From Bacillota bacterium (GTDB lineage: Bacteria; Bacillota; Clostridia; Christensenellales; Aristaeellaceae): DNA of 64,000 nucleotides. The notes beneath the pieces were generated by a model, which saw only the letters and a list, made by a program, of their open reading frames with translations, ran no database searches and was not told the origin of the DNA. The stretch lies in contig JAEVYX010000041.1 of the NCBI GenBank assembly GCA_023392515.1, forward strand, positions 52,262-116,261, written 5' to 3'. The first letter of the stretch is position 1, and every line of letters starts with the position of its first letter. The position numbers were made by a program, and so were the translations under genes. Below, one piece after another: positions 51,725-59,457 of the stretch.

Positions 51725-52814
51725 TCATTTCCTCCATTTTCATACATCTGTTTTCAAGCAAAGAATAGGACAAATCCTGCCGAACTGCTCCGGCTGTTTC
51801 AGAACATAAAGCTGCGGCGGCAAGCCCCATCCGGGTCATGACTGATGTATCCTTCCCGGATTGATAACCATAAGCAACGGCAGCCATAAACGCATCCCCA
51901 CAGCCAGTAGTATTTTCAATCGGCCCGGAATAGCAGGGATGTATTCCCCGAATCTTTCCGTCGTCATAATACACGCCTTGCGCTCCAAGAGAGATAAAAA
52001 CAATCCCTACACCTTTATGATGCATTGCGTCGGCTGCAATTTGCAGATCCCCCTCGTCATGAATGGAAACACCGGACAGCAGCTCGGCTTCTATGCGGTT
52101 AGGCTTCAGGCAAAATACATTTCGCAGGTGTTCCTTCAACTTGACTGCCTTTTTTGTGGAAACAGGGTCTACAAAGAGGGGCGCTGTACAATGGTCCGTC
52201 AGGTATGCAATGGTTTCCTCACAAAGGTTAGCATCCATGACTACCAATGCGGAGCGATTGATAAATTCCAACTTTGAGCGCACATAATCCGGCGTAATAT
52301 GGCGGCATATCTCCATGTCTGAAACAGCCAGCCGCATTTCCCCATTGCTGTCATTTATACAAAGATAAGTGGAAGTCCGTTCTCCGGTCAGCACCCTGCT
52401 GTGCTTTAAGTCAATACCCAGTTCCCTGCAGCTTAAGCGTATCTGCTCGGCATGGCTATCCTCTCCCATTGCTGTGATGAGCGATACGCGGGCACCAAGG
52501 CGGCACAGGTTATCGGCAATGTTCCGTCCAACACCGCCCAAACTGACGCTTACATGACCAGGGTTGGAATCCTCCTCCAAAATCGGTGTATAAGATGTAC
52601 CACTGATGTCTATATTCGCGCCGCCTACAACTGTGATATACTCCTCCGGCTCCAGGATATATCCCCGCCCCTTGATTTTTCCTTTACGGACTAGGTTGGA
52701 AATATGCACAGCGGCTGATGATCTGGCAATACCTGCACGCTTAGCAATTTCCTCTTGGGAGAGAAAAGGATCTTGTGTGATCCACTGCAGGATTTCTTTT
52801 TCCCTCTCTGTCAT
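51711..52814 (-). CDS. psuK: Pseudouridine kinase with N-terminal helix-turn-helix
   Basis: PfkB-family kinase, likely phosphorylating pseudouridine at the 5' position. The first 60 residues form a winged helix (LSQEEIAKRAGIARSSAAVHISNLVRKGKI), then the kinase domain begins with VVGGANIDISG, contains GGVGRNIADNLCRLGA and ends with the ribokinase signature NTTGCGDAFMAAVAYG. 367 residues. GTG/ATG choice: ATG at 52814 with GGAGGGG five bases upstream. The fused DNA-binding domain suggests autoregulation, and a 16-bp palindrome lies in its own promoter. Confidence 0.93.
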   Translation of the reverse strand: MTEREKEILQWITQDPFLSQEEIAKRAGIARSSAAVHISNLVRKGKIKGRGYILEPEEYITVVGGANIDISGTSYTPILEEDSNPGHVSVSLGGVGRNIADNLCRLGARVSLITAMGEDSHAEQIRLSCRELGIDLKHSRVLTGERTSTYLCINDSNGEMRLAVSDMEICRHITPDYVRSKLEFINRSALVVMDANLCEETIAYLTDHCTAPLFVDPVSTKKAVKLKEHLRNVFCLKPNRIEAELLSGVSIHDEGDLQIAADAMHHKGVGIVFISLGAQGVYYDDGKIRGIHPCYSGPIENTTGCGDAFMAAVAYGYQSGKDTSVMTRMGLAAAALCSETAGAVRQDLSYSLLENRCMKMEEMNDEA

Positions 52815-52831
52815 AACTTCCCCTCCGTCGT

Positions 52832-52847
52832 ATAAGCATATGCTTAT
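52832..52847. promoter_or_regulatory. 16-bp perfect palindrome at the psuK start (likely operator)
   Basis: ATAAGCATATGCTTAT is fully palindromic and overlaps the last two bases of the psuK -10. A dimer bound here would block RNA polymerase. Confidence 0.6.
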
Positions 52848-52874
52848 TATATTGGATTCTTGTTTATCAGTCAA
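52846..52874 (-). promoter_or_regulatory. Promoter of psuK-psuG
   Basis: Minus strand TTGACT, 17-base spacer, TATAAT. The -35 begins two bases after the T tract of the mgtC terminator. Confidence 0.8.
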
Positions 52875-52875
52875 G

Positions 52876-52904
52876 AAAAAACCGGAACCCAATTTGGGTC
52901 CCGG
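52876..52904 (-). terminator. Rho-independent terminator after mgtC
   Basis: Minus strand CCGGGACCC / GGGTTCCGG stem (one wobble) with a 5-base loop and TTTTTT. Confidence 0.85.
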
Positions 52905-52930
52905 CCTTCCTGATATGGATATATAAGTCT

Positions 52931-53617
52931 TTAAGTGTTTCGGGTACGTATCCCCTGTATGTTCGCATATTCAGACAAATAGTTCACAATGTCCTTGTAA
53001 GTAGTTTTTCCTTGCATGTCCAAAGTGTACAAGTTCGTATACAGGTTATACTTCCCTTTGTTTTCCACATGGAAGTCTATATCCAACACCTTGATACCCA
53101 TTTTTTGAAAATACTCATTAATAAACGCAATGGTTTCCACCCGGTGGATGAACTTCACTTCCACATTCTTAACCGAGTTCACCCGCACCAAGCGCTGCAG
53201 CAGCGACAGCGTAATGATTACGATCACGCAGCCTGCTATCGCAATGCCATAATAGCCCATACCGACAGCCAGCCCCAAGCATGCAACATTCCACAGGGAT
53301 GCGGCTGTTGTAAGGCCTGCAATTTTCTTTTGCGAAATAAAAATAGTGCCTGCGCCTAAAAAGCCGATACCGCTGATGACCTGCGCGCTGATACGGCCCA
53401 TATTGACGGCGATCCCACTGTTTCCATTATGCAAATTAAGGTTGATCGTATCTGCGATCATATAGCTTTCCAAAATTGCAATCAAAGCTGAACCAACGCA
53501 TACCAATACATGTGTCCGCATCCCTGCTGGACGGTTTTTCCGTTCTCTTTCAATTCCGATGATGCAGCCTACAACAACGGCTAACAATAAGCGTATTCCG
53601 GATTCCCACCAGGCCAT
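52931..53617 (-). CDS. MgtC/SapB family membrane protein
   Basis: MgtC-type protein of about 228 residues with four or five membrane helices. The signature GIERERKNRPAGMRTHVLVCVG and the ISGIGFLGAGTI block are typical. The C-terminal part (about 145-228) is soluble and ACT-like. In pathogens MgtC supports growth in low Mg2+ and damps ATP synthase; in clostridia its role is not settled. The ATG at 53617 is preferred with AAAGGG nine bases upstream; an in-frame TTG at 53635 is possible. The transcript has a leader of about 115 bases with stable stems. Confidence 0.9.
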   Translation of the reverse strand: MAWWESGIRLLLAVVVGCIIGIERERKNRPAGMRTHVLVCVGSALIAILESYMIADTINLNLHNGNSGIAVNMGRISAQVISGIGFLGAGTIFISQKKIAGLTTAASLWNVACLGLAVGMGYYGIAIAGCVIVIITLSLLQRLVRVNSVKNVEVKFIHRVETIAFINEYFQKMGIKVLDIDFHVENKGKYNLYTNLYTLDMQGKTTYKDIVNYLSEYANIQGIRTRNT

Positions 53618-53656
53618 AGGTTCCAGCCCTTTCAAAATTATTTACGGATAATTGAA

Positions 53657-53697
53657 ATGGCCCCAGGCAGCTAATAACCATAAACACCCGGGACCAT
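53657..53697 (-). ncRNA. Stem-loop in the mgtC leader
   Basis: On the minus strand an 11-bp stem ATGGTCCCGGG / CCTGGGGCCAT (two wobble pairs) lies 40 bases ahead of the mgtC start and is followed by TTTC. It may act as an attenuator; it does not match a known M-box. Confidence 0.4.
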
Positions 53698-53738
53698 CTA
53701 ATTATGTGCAAGAAACTTCTTACTTGTTTCTTACATAG

Positions 53739-53767
53739 ATTATACCATATGCCAACATTATTTTCAA
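53739..53767 (-). promoter_or_regulatory. Promoter of mgtC
   Basis: Minus strand TTGAAA, 17-base spacer, TATAAT with a TGG extension. Confidence 0.7.
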
Positions 53768-53847
53768 TAAGTTCTAGCCCGGATATGTTCAGCAGTTTCC
53801 ATCAATGCATAGATGTGACTTACATTTTTAAATCAAGCGTTCAGAAA

Positions 53848-53875
53848 GCGGCCGACGGGAGTATCCATCGGCCGC
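53848..53875. terminator. GC-rich hairpin after spoVM
   Basis: GCGGCCGA / TCGGCCGC stem with a 12-base loop. The T run after it is only three bases on either strand, so termination may be weak. Confidence 0.5.
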
Positions 53876-53896
53876 CTTTGCATGTACAGGGGTGAA

Positions 53897-53980
53897 TTAT
53901 TTCTCCTGTTGCCTGATAAACAAGCGAAGAAACCCACGCAAGAATCTGGGAGCCTTTACACAAATCATCCGGACACTCAT
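53897..53980 (-). CDS. spoVM: Stage V sporulation protein M (SpoVM), 27 residues
   Basis: Tiny amphipathic helix protein that in Bacillus marks the convex forespore membrane and recruits SpoIVA to begin coat assembly. The translation, read in two parts, is MSVRMICVKAPRF then LRGFLRLFIRQQEK. It aligns with Bacillus SpoVM around K-x-P-K/R-F-L-x-G-x-x-R, including the helix-breaking proline. GGGAGGTG lies five bases before the ATG. It begins 5 bases after a small membrane protein gene and shares its promoter. Too short for most gene finders. Confidence 0.8.
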   Translation of the reverse strand: MSVRMICVKAPRFLRGFLRLFIRQQEK

Positions 53981-53985
53981 CCCGC

Positions 53986-54201
53986 TCACCTCCCGAAGCA
54001 GCCGTTTAAACGCAGCAGCAAATATCCGGCCGCAATGAGGACAATGCCGGCAAATGCGGCCCAGGCCCATCCGGGGATGCACAAAAACAATAGGAGCAGG
54101 CCGCAGGCAATCAATAATAGGCCTATCACTTGGAGTACCTTATTTCCTTGCGTGGGATAGCACCGTATATGGGGATTGCTGGATTGCACCTGCCATTTCA
54201 T
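53986..54201 (-). CDS. Small two-helix membrane protein upstream of spoVM
   Basis: 71 residues: a short polar N-terminus (about 20 residues, with SSNPHIRCYPTQGN) and two hydrophobic helices (about 23-42 and 46-64, separated by CIPGW). No family is recognised with certainty. GGTGAGG lies five bases before the ATG. A sigma-E-like promoter sits just upstream, so it is probably made in the mother cell with SpoVM. Confidence 0.75.
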   Translation of the reverse strand: MKWQVQSSNPHIRCYPTQGNKVLQVIGLLLIACGLLLLFLCIPGWAWAAFAGIVLIAAGYLLLRLNGCFGR

Positions 54202-54226
54202 ATTGTCCTCACCCCGCTTCGCTGAT

Positions 54227-54254
54227 AGCATATGCGAGAGAAGAGCAAATATTT
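54227..54254 (-). promoter_or_regulatory. Putative sigma-E promoter of the small membrane protein-spoVM pair
   Basis: Minus strand AAATATT, 13-base gap, CATATGCT, resembling KMATATT and CATACANT. It lies wholly within the 58-base gap after tatD. spoVM is a sigma-E gene in Bacillus. Confidence 0.5.
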
Positions 54255-54259
54255 CCGCA

Positions 54260-55039
54260 TCAGGCAATGCCATATATTTTTCGGGCATTATCTGTGGTTA
54301 TTCTGGTCACATCTTCAAAGGACATTTCACGCAGCGCTGCGATCTTTTCTGCCACATAGGCCACAAATGCAGGCTCATTTCTCCGCCCGCGCATGGGTTC
54401 CGGAGACAGATATGGGCTATCCGTTTCTATAAGCAGCCGATTAAGTGGCGTCTTTTGGGCTACTTCCCATAAGTTCGGCGCTTTTTTGAAGGTTACAGGC
54501 CCAGCAAGTGAAATATAAAAACCCATAGCCAGATAGGCCTTGGCAATTTCCCAACTACCAGAGAAACAATGCAAAATCCCCCGGGGCAGTTTTCCCGCCT
54601 GGCTACGCAGCAAATCCAGCATGTCTCCATGAGCGTCCCTCACGTGAAAGATCACCGGTTTATCCACCGCAAAACCAAGGGATATTTGAGCCTGGCAGAC
54701 CTCCCGCTGTACTTCTCTTGGGGAATGGTCATAGTAGTAATCCAGACCGATTTCTCCAAGTGCTACGACTTTGGGCATAGTGAGCCATTCCTTCAACGTA
54801 TCCAAATCTTCCGGAACAAATTGTTTTGCTTCATGGGGATGAATTCCCACAGCTGCGTAAACGCCTTCTGTTTCCTGAGCAAAATCCATGCATCGACGGG
54901 ATGTGGCCATATCTGAACCAACGCAAACGCAGCTCAATACGCCCCTTTCCCGCATTCTGAAAAGAACCTGCTCCCGATCCTCCTCAAAGCGTTCCTCGTC
55001 GATATGGCAATGGGTATCAAAAAGCACGGCGTACTTCAC
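54260..55039 (-). CDS. tatD: TatD family metal-dependent hydrolase
   Basis: TIM-barrel metal-dependent hydrolase, DNase in characterised members. The 259 residues hold every metal-site block: DTHCHID, GEIGLDYYYD, FHVRDA, LHCFSGSW and ETDSPYLSP. GTG start at 55039 overlaps the metG stop by 4 bases, so translation is coupled. The metG-tatD order is widespread in Bacillota. Confidence 0.95.
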   Translation of the reverse strand: MKYAVLFDTHCHIDEERFEEDREQVLFRMRERGVLSCVCVGSDMATSRRCMDFAQETEGVYAAVGIHPHEAKQFVPEDLDTLKEWLTMPKVVALGEIGLDYYYDHSPREVQREVCQAQISLGFAVDKPVIFHVRDAHGDMLDLLRSQAGKLPRGILHCFSGSWEIAKAYLAMGFYISLAGPVTFKKAPNLWEVAQKTPLNRLLIETDSPYLSPEPMRGRRNEPAFVAYVAEKIAALREMSFEDVTRITTDNARKIYGIA

Positions 55040-57027
55040 CTGATTTCTGCTCCGTCTTCCATATCTCCATCCACGGAGATCAGGCGCAAGGTCGTATCCT
55101 CCGCATCAGATGCACAAAGGATCATCCCCTGGGATTCAATCCCCCGGAGTTTCGCGGGCTTCAGATTAGCCAGAAGCACCACCTGTTTTCCCACCATCTC
55201 TTCAGGCGTATAATGCTTGGCTATGCCGCTGACAACAGTACGGGTCTCTTTGCCCAGACTCAGGGACAATTTAAGCAGCTTATCGGATTTTGGCACGCGC
55301 TCGCAAGCCATGACCCTGGCGGTACGCAACTGAATTTTCTCAAAATCTTCAATTGTAATCACACTTGATTCTGCGGCCTCCTGGATTGGCGCTTCCTTTA
55401 CAGGAGCGGCTTTGGGTGTTTCCATCGTTTTTTGGGTCTCCTCGGGCTGTGCGGGCTTTAAATCTGCGAGCTCTTTTGCAATATCAATACGCGGGAACAG
55501 CGCCTCTCCTTTTGCCACTTTCAGCCCGGACGGCAGCACGCCAAATGTTTTCAGGAATTCCCAGGTCAAAAGATCCGCATCGCTGAGTCCGATTTGGGCA
55601 GCAATGCGTTCCGGTGTTTTTGGCATTACAGGGCCAATGAGTACGGACACAAACCGAACGCATTCGGCCAGGATATACAAAACCGTGCACAGGCGCGGCT
55701 TTCCTTCCTCTGTCCGGCCCAGAACCCAGGGCTGGGTCTGATCAATATACCGATTGCACTCACTGATCAACCGCCATATTTCGCTCAGAGCTGAGGAATA
55801 CTGGAGCGAATCCATCTGCTTTTCCACAAGTGCAGGCAGGGATAACGCCATATCCTTCAGCTTTAAGTCAATCTCTTCCATGTCGCCGCAAGGAGGAATC
55901 AAGCCTTCGAAATACTTTTCGATCATTGCCACCGTGCGGCTGACAAGGTTCCCAAGATCGTTGGCCAGATCCGCGTTGATGCGGTTCAAAAGCGACTCGT
56001 AGGTAAACAGACCATCAGACCCGAAAGGCATTTCCCGCATGAGATAATACCGAATGGCGTCGCTGCCATAGCGATTGCTGAGTATGACAGGATCGACAAC
56101 ATTGCCCACAGACTTGCTCATTTTCCCGCCATCCAACACCAGCCAGCCATGGCCAAAGACTTGCTTGGGCAGTGGCAGCCCCAAGGCATGGAGCATAATC
56201 GGCCAAATGATGGTGTGAAACCGCACGATTTCCTTGCCAACCAAATGCACATCCGCCGGCCAATACTTCTTGTAGAGTGTATCGTCGCCAGATCCATATC
56301 CCAAAGCTGTAATATAGTTGGACAACGCATCCAGCCATACATACACGGTATGCTTGGGATCAAAGTCTACGGGTATCCCCCACTTGATGGAAGTGCGGCT
56401 TACGCACAAGTCAGACAGGCCTGGGCGCAGGAAATTGTTCAGCATTTCATTGGTCCGTGACACAGGCTGAATAAAACCTGGATGTTCTTCAATGTATTGA
56501 ATCAGCCAATCCTGATATTTGGAGAGCTTGAAAAAATAGCTTTCCTCTCTCATTTTTTCTACCGGGCGGCCGCAATCCGGGCACATGCCATCCTTTAGCT
56601 GCAGCTCCGTCCAGAACGATTCACAAGGGGTACAGTACCAGCCTTCATATTCGCTTTTATAGATGTCGCCCTGATCATACAGCTGACGGAAGATTTTCTG
56701 TACACTCAGCGCATGCCGCTCGTCGCTGGTGCGGATAAAATCGTCATACTGCACATCCATGAGTGCCCACAACTTTTTGATGCCGGCCACAATTTCATCC
56801 ACATAGGCCTGCGGCGTCACGCCTTTTTGCTGAGCCTTACGTTCTATTTTCTGCCCATGCTCGTCCGTTCCGGTAAGAAAATAAGTATCATATCCCGTCA
56901 GCTTTTTAAACCGCGCCATCGTGTCTGCCGCAACTGAGCAATAGGCATGACCGATGTGCAGATTATCGCTGGGGTAGTAAATCGGTGTTGTAATATAGAA
57001 CGTCTTCTTCTTATCACCCTGGCACAT
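55036..57027 (-). CDS. metG: Methionyl-tRNA synthetase
   Basis: Charges tRNA-Met and initiator tRNA. 663 residues: the class I HIGH motif is HIGHAY in DNLHIGHAYCS, a zinc knuckle with CTPCESF and CPDCGRP, the KMSKS motif in GGKMSKSVGNV, the anticodon-binding helical domain, and a C-terminal EMAPII/Trbp111-like tRNA-binding domain (about 555-663, QLRTARVMACERVPKSDKLLKL). AAGGAGGAG is six bases ahead of the ATG. It follows a T-box leader. Confidence 0.97.
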   Translation of the reverse strand: MCQGDKKKTFYITTPIYYPSDNLHIGHAYCSVAADTMARFKKLTGYDTYFLTGTDEHGQKIERKAQQKGVTPQAYVDEIVAGIKKLWALMDVQYDDFIRTSDERHALSVQKIFRQLYDQGDIYKSEYEGWYCTPCESFWTELQLKDGMCPDCGRPVEKMREESYFFKLSKYQDWLIQYIEEHPGFIQPVSRTNEMLNNFLRPGLSDLCVSRTSIKWGIPVDFDPKHTVYVWLDALSNYITALGYGSGDDTLYKKYWPADVHLVGKEIVRFHTIIWPIMLHALGLPLPKQVFGHGWLVLDGGKMSKSVGNVVDPVILSNRYGSDAIRYYLMREMPFGSDGLFTYESLLNRINADLANDLGNLVSRTVAMIEKYFEGLIPPCGDMEEIDLKLKDMALSLPALVEKQMDSLQYSSALSEIWRLISECNRYIDQTQPWVLGRTEEGKPRLCTVLYILAECVRFVSVLIGPVMPKTPERIAAQIGLSDADLLTWEFLKTFGVLPSGLKVAKGEALFPRIDIAKELADLKPAQPEETQKTMETPKAAPVKEAPIQEAAESSVITIEDFEKIQLRTARVMACERVPKSDKLLKLSLSLGKETRTVVSGIAKHYTPEEMVGKQVVLLANLKPAKLRGIESQGMILCASDAEDTTLRLISVDGDMEDGAEIR

Positions 57028-57034
57028 GGATAAC

Positions 57035-57273
57035 TCCTCCTTTTTCCATCAAAAAACCCGCCCCTAATAAAAAGGGGCGGGGAAATCCCGCGGTACCACC
57101 CTGGTTTGTAACTCATTTCGCGGATATCGGCGCAACCCGGCATAGCTTACATGATTTCAGCTACGCTGCTCCGGGGCCATGTTCCCGATTGACTGTGGCC
57201 GCCTCTCACCTTGCGCGGCTCTCTTTGCACAGCATTCCACGGTACTCTTCCCATCATTGCAAATACTTCAATT
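57035..57273 (-). promoter_or_regulatory. T-box riboswitch upstream of metG
   Basis: On the minus strand the diagnostic T-box AGGGTGGTACCGCG is at 57102-57089. A terminator stem CCCGCCCC / GGGGCGGG (57081-57057) with TTTTTT follows. Stem I elements include AGAGAG and GGTGAGAGG upstream. A candidate ATG specifier lies in GGGAACATGG (about 57180). It should raise metG expression when tRNA-Met is uncharged. Confidence 0.9.
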
Positions 57274-57279
57274 ACGCAC

Positions 57280-57308
57280 ATTATAAACAGCCACACGCAA
57301 AAAGTCAA
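57280..57308 (-). promoter_or_regulatory. Promoter of the T-box-metG transcript
   Basis: Minus strand TTGACT, 17-base spacer, TATAAT. Confidence 0.8.
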
Positions 57309-57318
57309 TCCGGATTTT

Positions 57319-57819
57319 CTAGCGCCAGAATAGCCCGGCTACAATACAAGCAGCAAGCCAGGCCAGCAGTGCCGATGGAATTGCATGGCGGCTTTTTTTA
57401 ATACCTGCGGCACCCAAGTATAAGCCGCAGGTATAGAAGATGGTTTCACTGGAGCCCATGATTGTGGAAGCCACAAGCCCCGCGTGACTGTCTGCCCCCT
57501 CAATCTCCAAAATGTTTTGAAGCATGGCTAACGAGGCTGATCCGCTGAACGGCCGTAACAGCATGAGCGGTGCAGCGCTTTTGGGTATGCCGATCCACTC
57601 CATTACCGGCTCAAGCGCCTGGGCAAGGGCCGGCAGCAAACCCGACTGATTGAGCAGCATAATGGCTGAAAGCATTGCAATCATGAATGGCAGGATTGAT
57701 GATGCCGTTTTTAGCCCTTCCCTAGCACCATCCAAAAAGGCATCGTATACCGGTACGCCTTTTATCAGCCCCAGTCCAACGATTGCCATGATGATCAAAG
57801 GCAATACCAATTTATCCAT
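57319..57819 (-). CDS. spmB: Spore maturation protein B
   Basis: Membrane protein needed for spore core dehydration. 166 residues with about four helices and the nucleoside-recognition fold; the LRPFSGSASLAMLQN and STIMGSSETIFYTCGLYLGA blocks are typical. The ATG at 57819 (AAGGA nine bases upstream) overlaps spmA by 8 bases. spmA-spmB are a pair in all spore-formers of this group. Confidence 0.93.
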   Translation of the reverse strand: MDKLVLPLIIMAIVGLGLIKGVPVYDAFLDGAREGLKTASSILPFMIAMLSAIMLLNQSGLLPALAQALEPVMEWIGIPKSAAPLMLLRPFSGSASLAMLQNILEIEGADSHAGLVASTIMGSSETIFYTCGLYLGAAGIKKSRHAIPSALLAWLAACIVAGLFWR

Positions 57820-58399
57820 GCTTAATAATCCTTCTGTTTTCAAAAATCAGGCAGGCGGTAATTCCCACAACTGTGGATGCGAGCGTAGCCACCAGTGTTG
57901 GCAAAATGACAGCACCAGGGTTTGCCGAACCCATAGCAGCCCTCAGCGTAATTACTGTGCTCGGGAAAAACTGTACGCTGGAAGCATTAAGTACAAGAAA
58001 CATGCACATAGCCCGGCTGGCTACCGTTTTGTCCCCACTTTCCTGGGCCATCAGGCTCATAGCTCTTACACCCATTGGGGTTGCTGCATTACCAAGGCCC
58101 AGCATATTTGCAGTTAAATTCATGGTTATACTTTGGAATGCTTCTTCACCCCGTACGTCTGGAAACAGGCGTTTGAGTACAGGATGTATCCATTTGGTAA
58201 GGGCCTCAACGGCTCCACAGCGCCGCAATATCTCCATAAGTCCACACCATAAAGCAAAGCCACCTGCCATTTTCAGAACCAGGGAAACGGCTTCCATAGC
58301 GCCCTGAATCATCGAATCGTTCAATTGTTCAACAAATCCACCGAACATGCCAAAAAGCAAGGATAATAGCACCATGGCACCCCATATGCCATTCATCAT
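57812..58399 (-). CDS. spmA: Spore maturation protein A
   Basis: Partner of SpmB, 195 residues. Hydrophobic helices surround the signature SITMNLTANMLGLGNAATPMGVRAM and VLNASSVQFFPSTVI. ATG at 58399 has AAGGTG six bases upstream; the GTG at 58408 is an alternative. It is divergent from the AbrB gene. Confidence 0.93.
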   Translation of the reverse strand: MMNGIWGAMVLLSLLFGMFGGFVEQLNDSMIQGAMEAVSLVLKMAGGFALWCGLMEILRRCGAVEALTKWIHPVLKRLFPDVRGEEAFQSITMNLTANMLGLGNAATPMGVRAMSLMAQESGDKTVASRAMCMFLVLNASSVQFFPSTVITLRAAMGSANPGAVILPTLVATLASTVVGITACLIFENRRIIKHG

Positions 58400-58458
58400 A
58401 ACTTTCACCTTATTTCGACAAGATATCGGTTAAGGCACAAAAATTTGCAAAAATATTG

Positions 58459-58487
58459 TTGACAGTATCATACATAGCAGTTAGAAT
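58459..58487 (+). promoter_or_regulatory. Promoter of the AbrB-family gene
   Basis: TTGACA, 17-base spacer, TAGAAT; about 40 bases ahead of the ATG. Confidence 0.7.
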
Positions 58488-58533
58488 ATTCTTGTACCAG
58501 TTTAATACTGGACTTCCGGAAAGGAGGGATTCC

Positions 58534-58776
58534 ATGAAGTCCACCGGCGTTGTACGCAAGCTTGATGAACTGGGTCGAATTGTCATACCCATCGAACTGC
58601 GCAGGACAATGGATATCGCGATCAAAGACACACTGGAGATTTTTGTTGAAGGTGATCAAATCATCCTCAAAAAATATCATCCAGCCTGTATCTTCTGTAA
58701 TGATGCGCGCGATGTCATCCTGTACAAAGGAAAGTTGGTATGCAAAAGCTGCCTTGAGGATCTCAAAAAAGGCTGA
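58534..58776 (+). CDS. AbrB family transition-state regulator
   Basis: 80-residue DNA-binding protein. The N-terminal swapped-hairpin domain TGVVRKLDELGRIVIPIELRRTM is followed by IKDTLEIFVEGDQIILKKY, and a C-terminal CIFC...CKSC pair may bind zinc or support oligomerisation. AbrB/SpoVT proteins control growth-to-sporulation transitions; the divergent spmAB genes are fitting neighbours. AAAGGAGGG is five bases ahead of the ATG. Confidence 0.92.
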   Translation: MKSTGVVRKLDELGRIVIPIELRRTMDIAIKDTLEIFVEGDQIILKKYHPACIFCNDARDVILYKGKLVCKSCLEDLKKG

Positions 58777-58850
58777 TCGACCCTTCTCCTGCTATGCAAC
58801 CAAGGTCATTTGCCTCGGGCCGCGGTTCAGTATATGACCCGTCGCAAATG

Positions 58851-58884
58851 AAAATACCCCCGCCTTTCGGCGGGGGTATTTTTT
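58851..58884 (+). terminator. Bidirectional terminator between abrB-type and chromate transporter genes
   Basis: AAAATACCCCCGCC / GGCGGGGGTATTTT stem with a TTTC tetraloop and a T tract. It serves both the plus-strand AbrB gene and the minus-strand transporter operon. Confidence 0.9.
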
Positions 58885-58890
58885 GGTCAT

Positions 58891-59457
58891 TCAGCCGATT
58901 CCCCCATATAGAAACAACCCTAGAACACCTGCTCCCAGTAATACATAAATCGGATTAGTCTTCCACTTGCGCAATATAAAAAGGCAAACGCAGAATAAAC
59001 CTACGGCAATCATATCCATATCCTTTGGCTGAAAGGAAACTGCATTGCCCTGCCACAATGAAAGAACAAGAATAGACCAACCCGCCGATGCGATCAACGC
59101 AACTACCGCAGGACGAAGCCCATCCAAAATGCCTCTGGCAAGGGACAGGTCTCGATACCGGTAATAGATGACTGCAAGAAATAGCACGATGATACATGAT
59201 GGTGTAATACAGCCAATGGTGGAAATAATGGCTCCACCCAGGCCGGCAATGCGGGTTCCAACAAATGTAGCAGCGTTGATGGCAATTGGGCCAGGCGTCA
59301 TTTGGGAAATGGTGATTACATCCGCGAACTCCGTCATATTAAGCCAGCCATGCAACGCCACCACCTGCTGTTGAATCAAGGGTAGCGCTGCATATCCCCC
59401 GCCAATGCTAAACAGCCCAATTTGGAAGAAGCTCCAAAACAACTGCAAGTATATCAT
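58891..59457 (-). CDS. Chromate transporter family protein, second half-size subunit
   Basis: CHR-family membrane protein, 188 residues, single-domain. The family block FSIGGGYAALPLIQQ and the QMTPGPIAINAATFVG signature are clear. CHR pairs in Bacillota can export chromate or transport other oxyanions; the physiological substrate here is unknown. It overlaps the previous gene by 4 bases (ATGA). Confidence 0.92.
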   Translation of the reverse strand: MIYLQLFWSFFQIGLFSIGGGYAALPLIQQQVVALHGWLNMTEFADVITISQMTPGPIAINAATFVGTRIAGLGGAIISTIGCITPSCIIVLFLAVIYYRYRDLSLARGILDGLRPAVVALIASAGWSILVLSLWQGNAVSFQPKDMDMIAVGLFCVCLFILRKWKTNPIYVLLGAGVLGLFLYGGIG

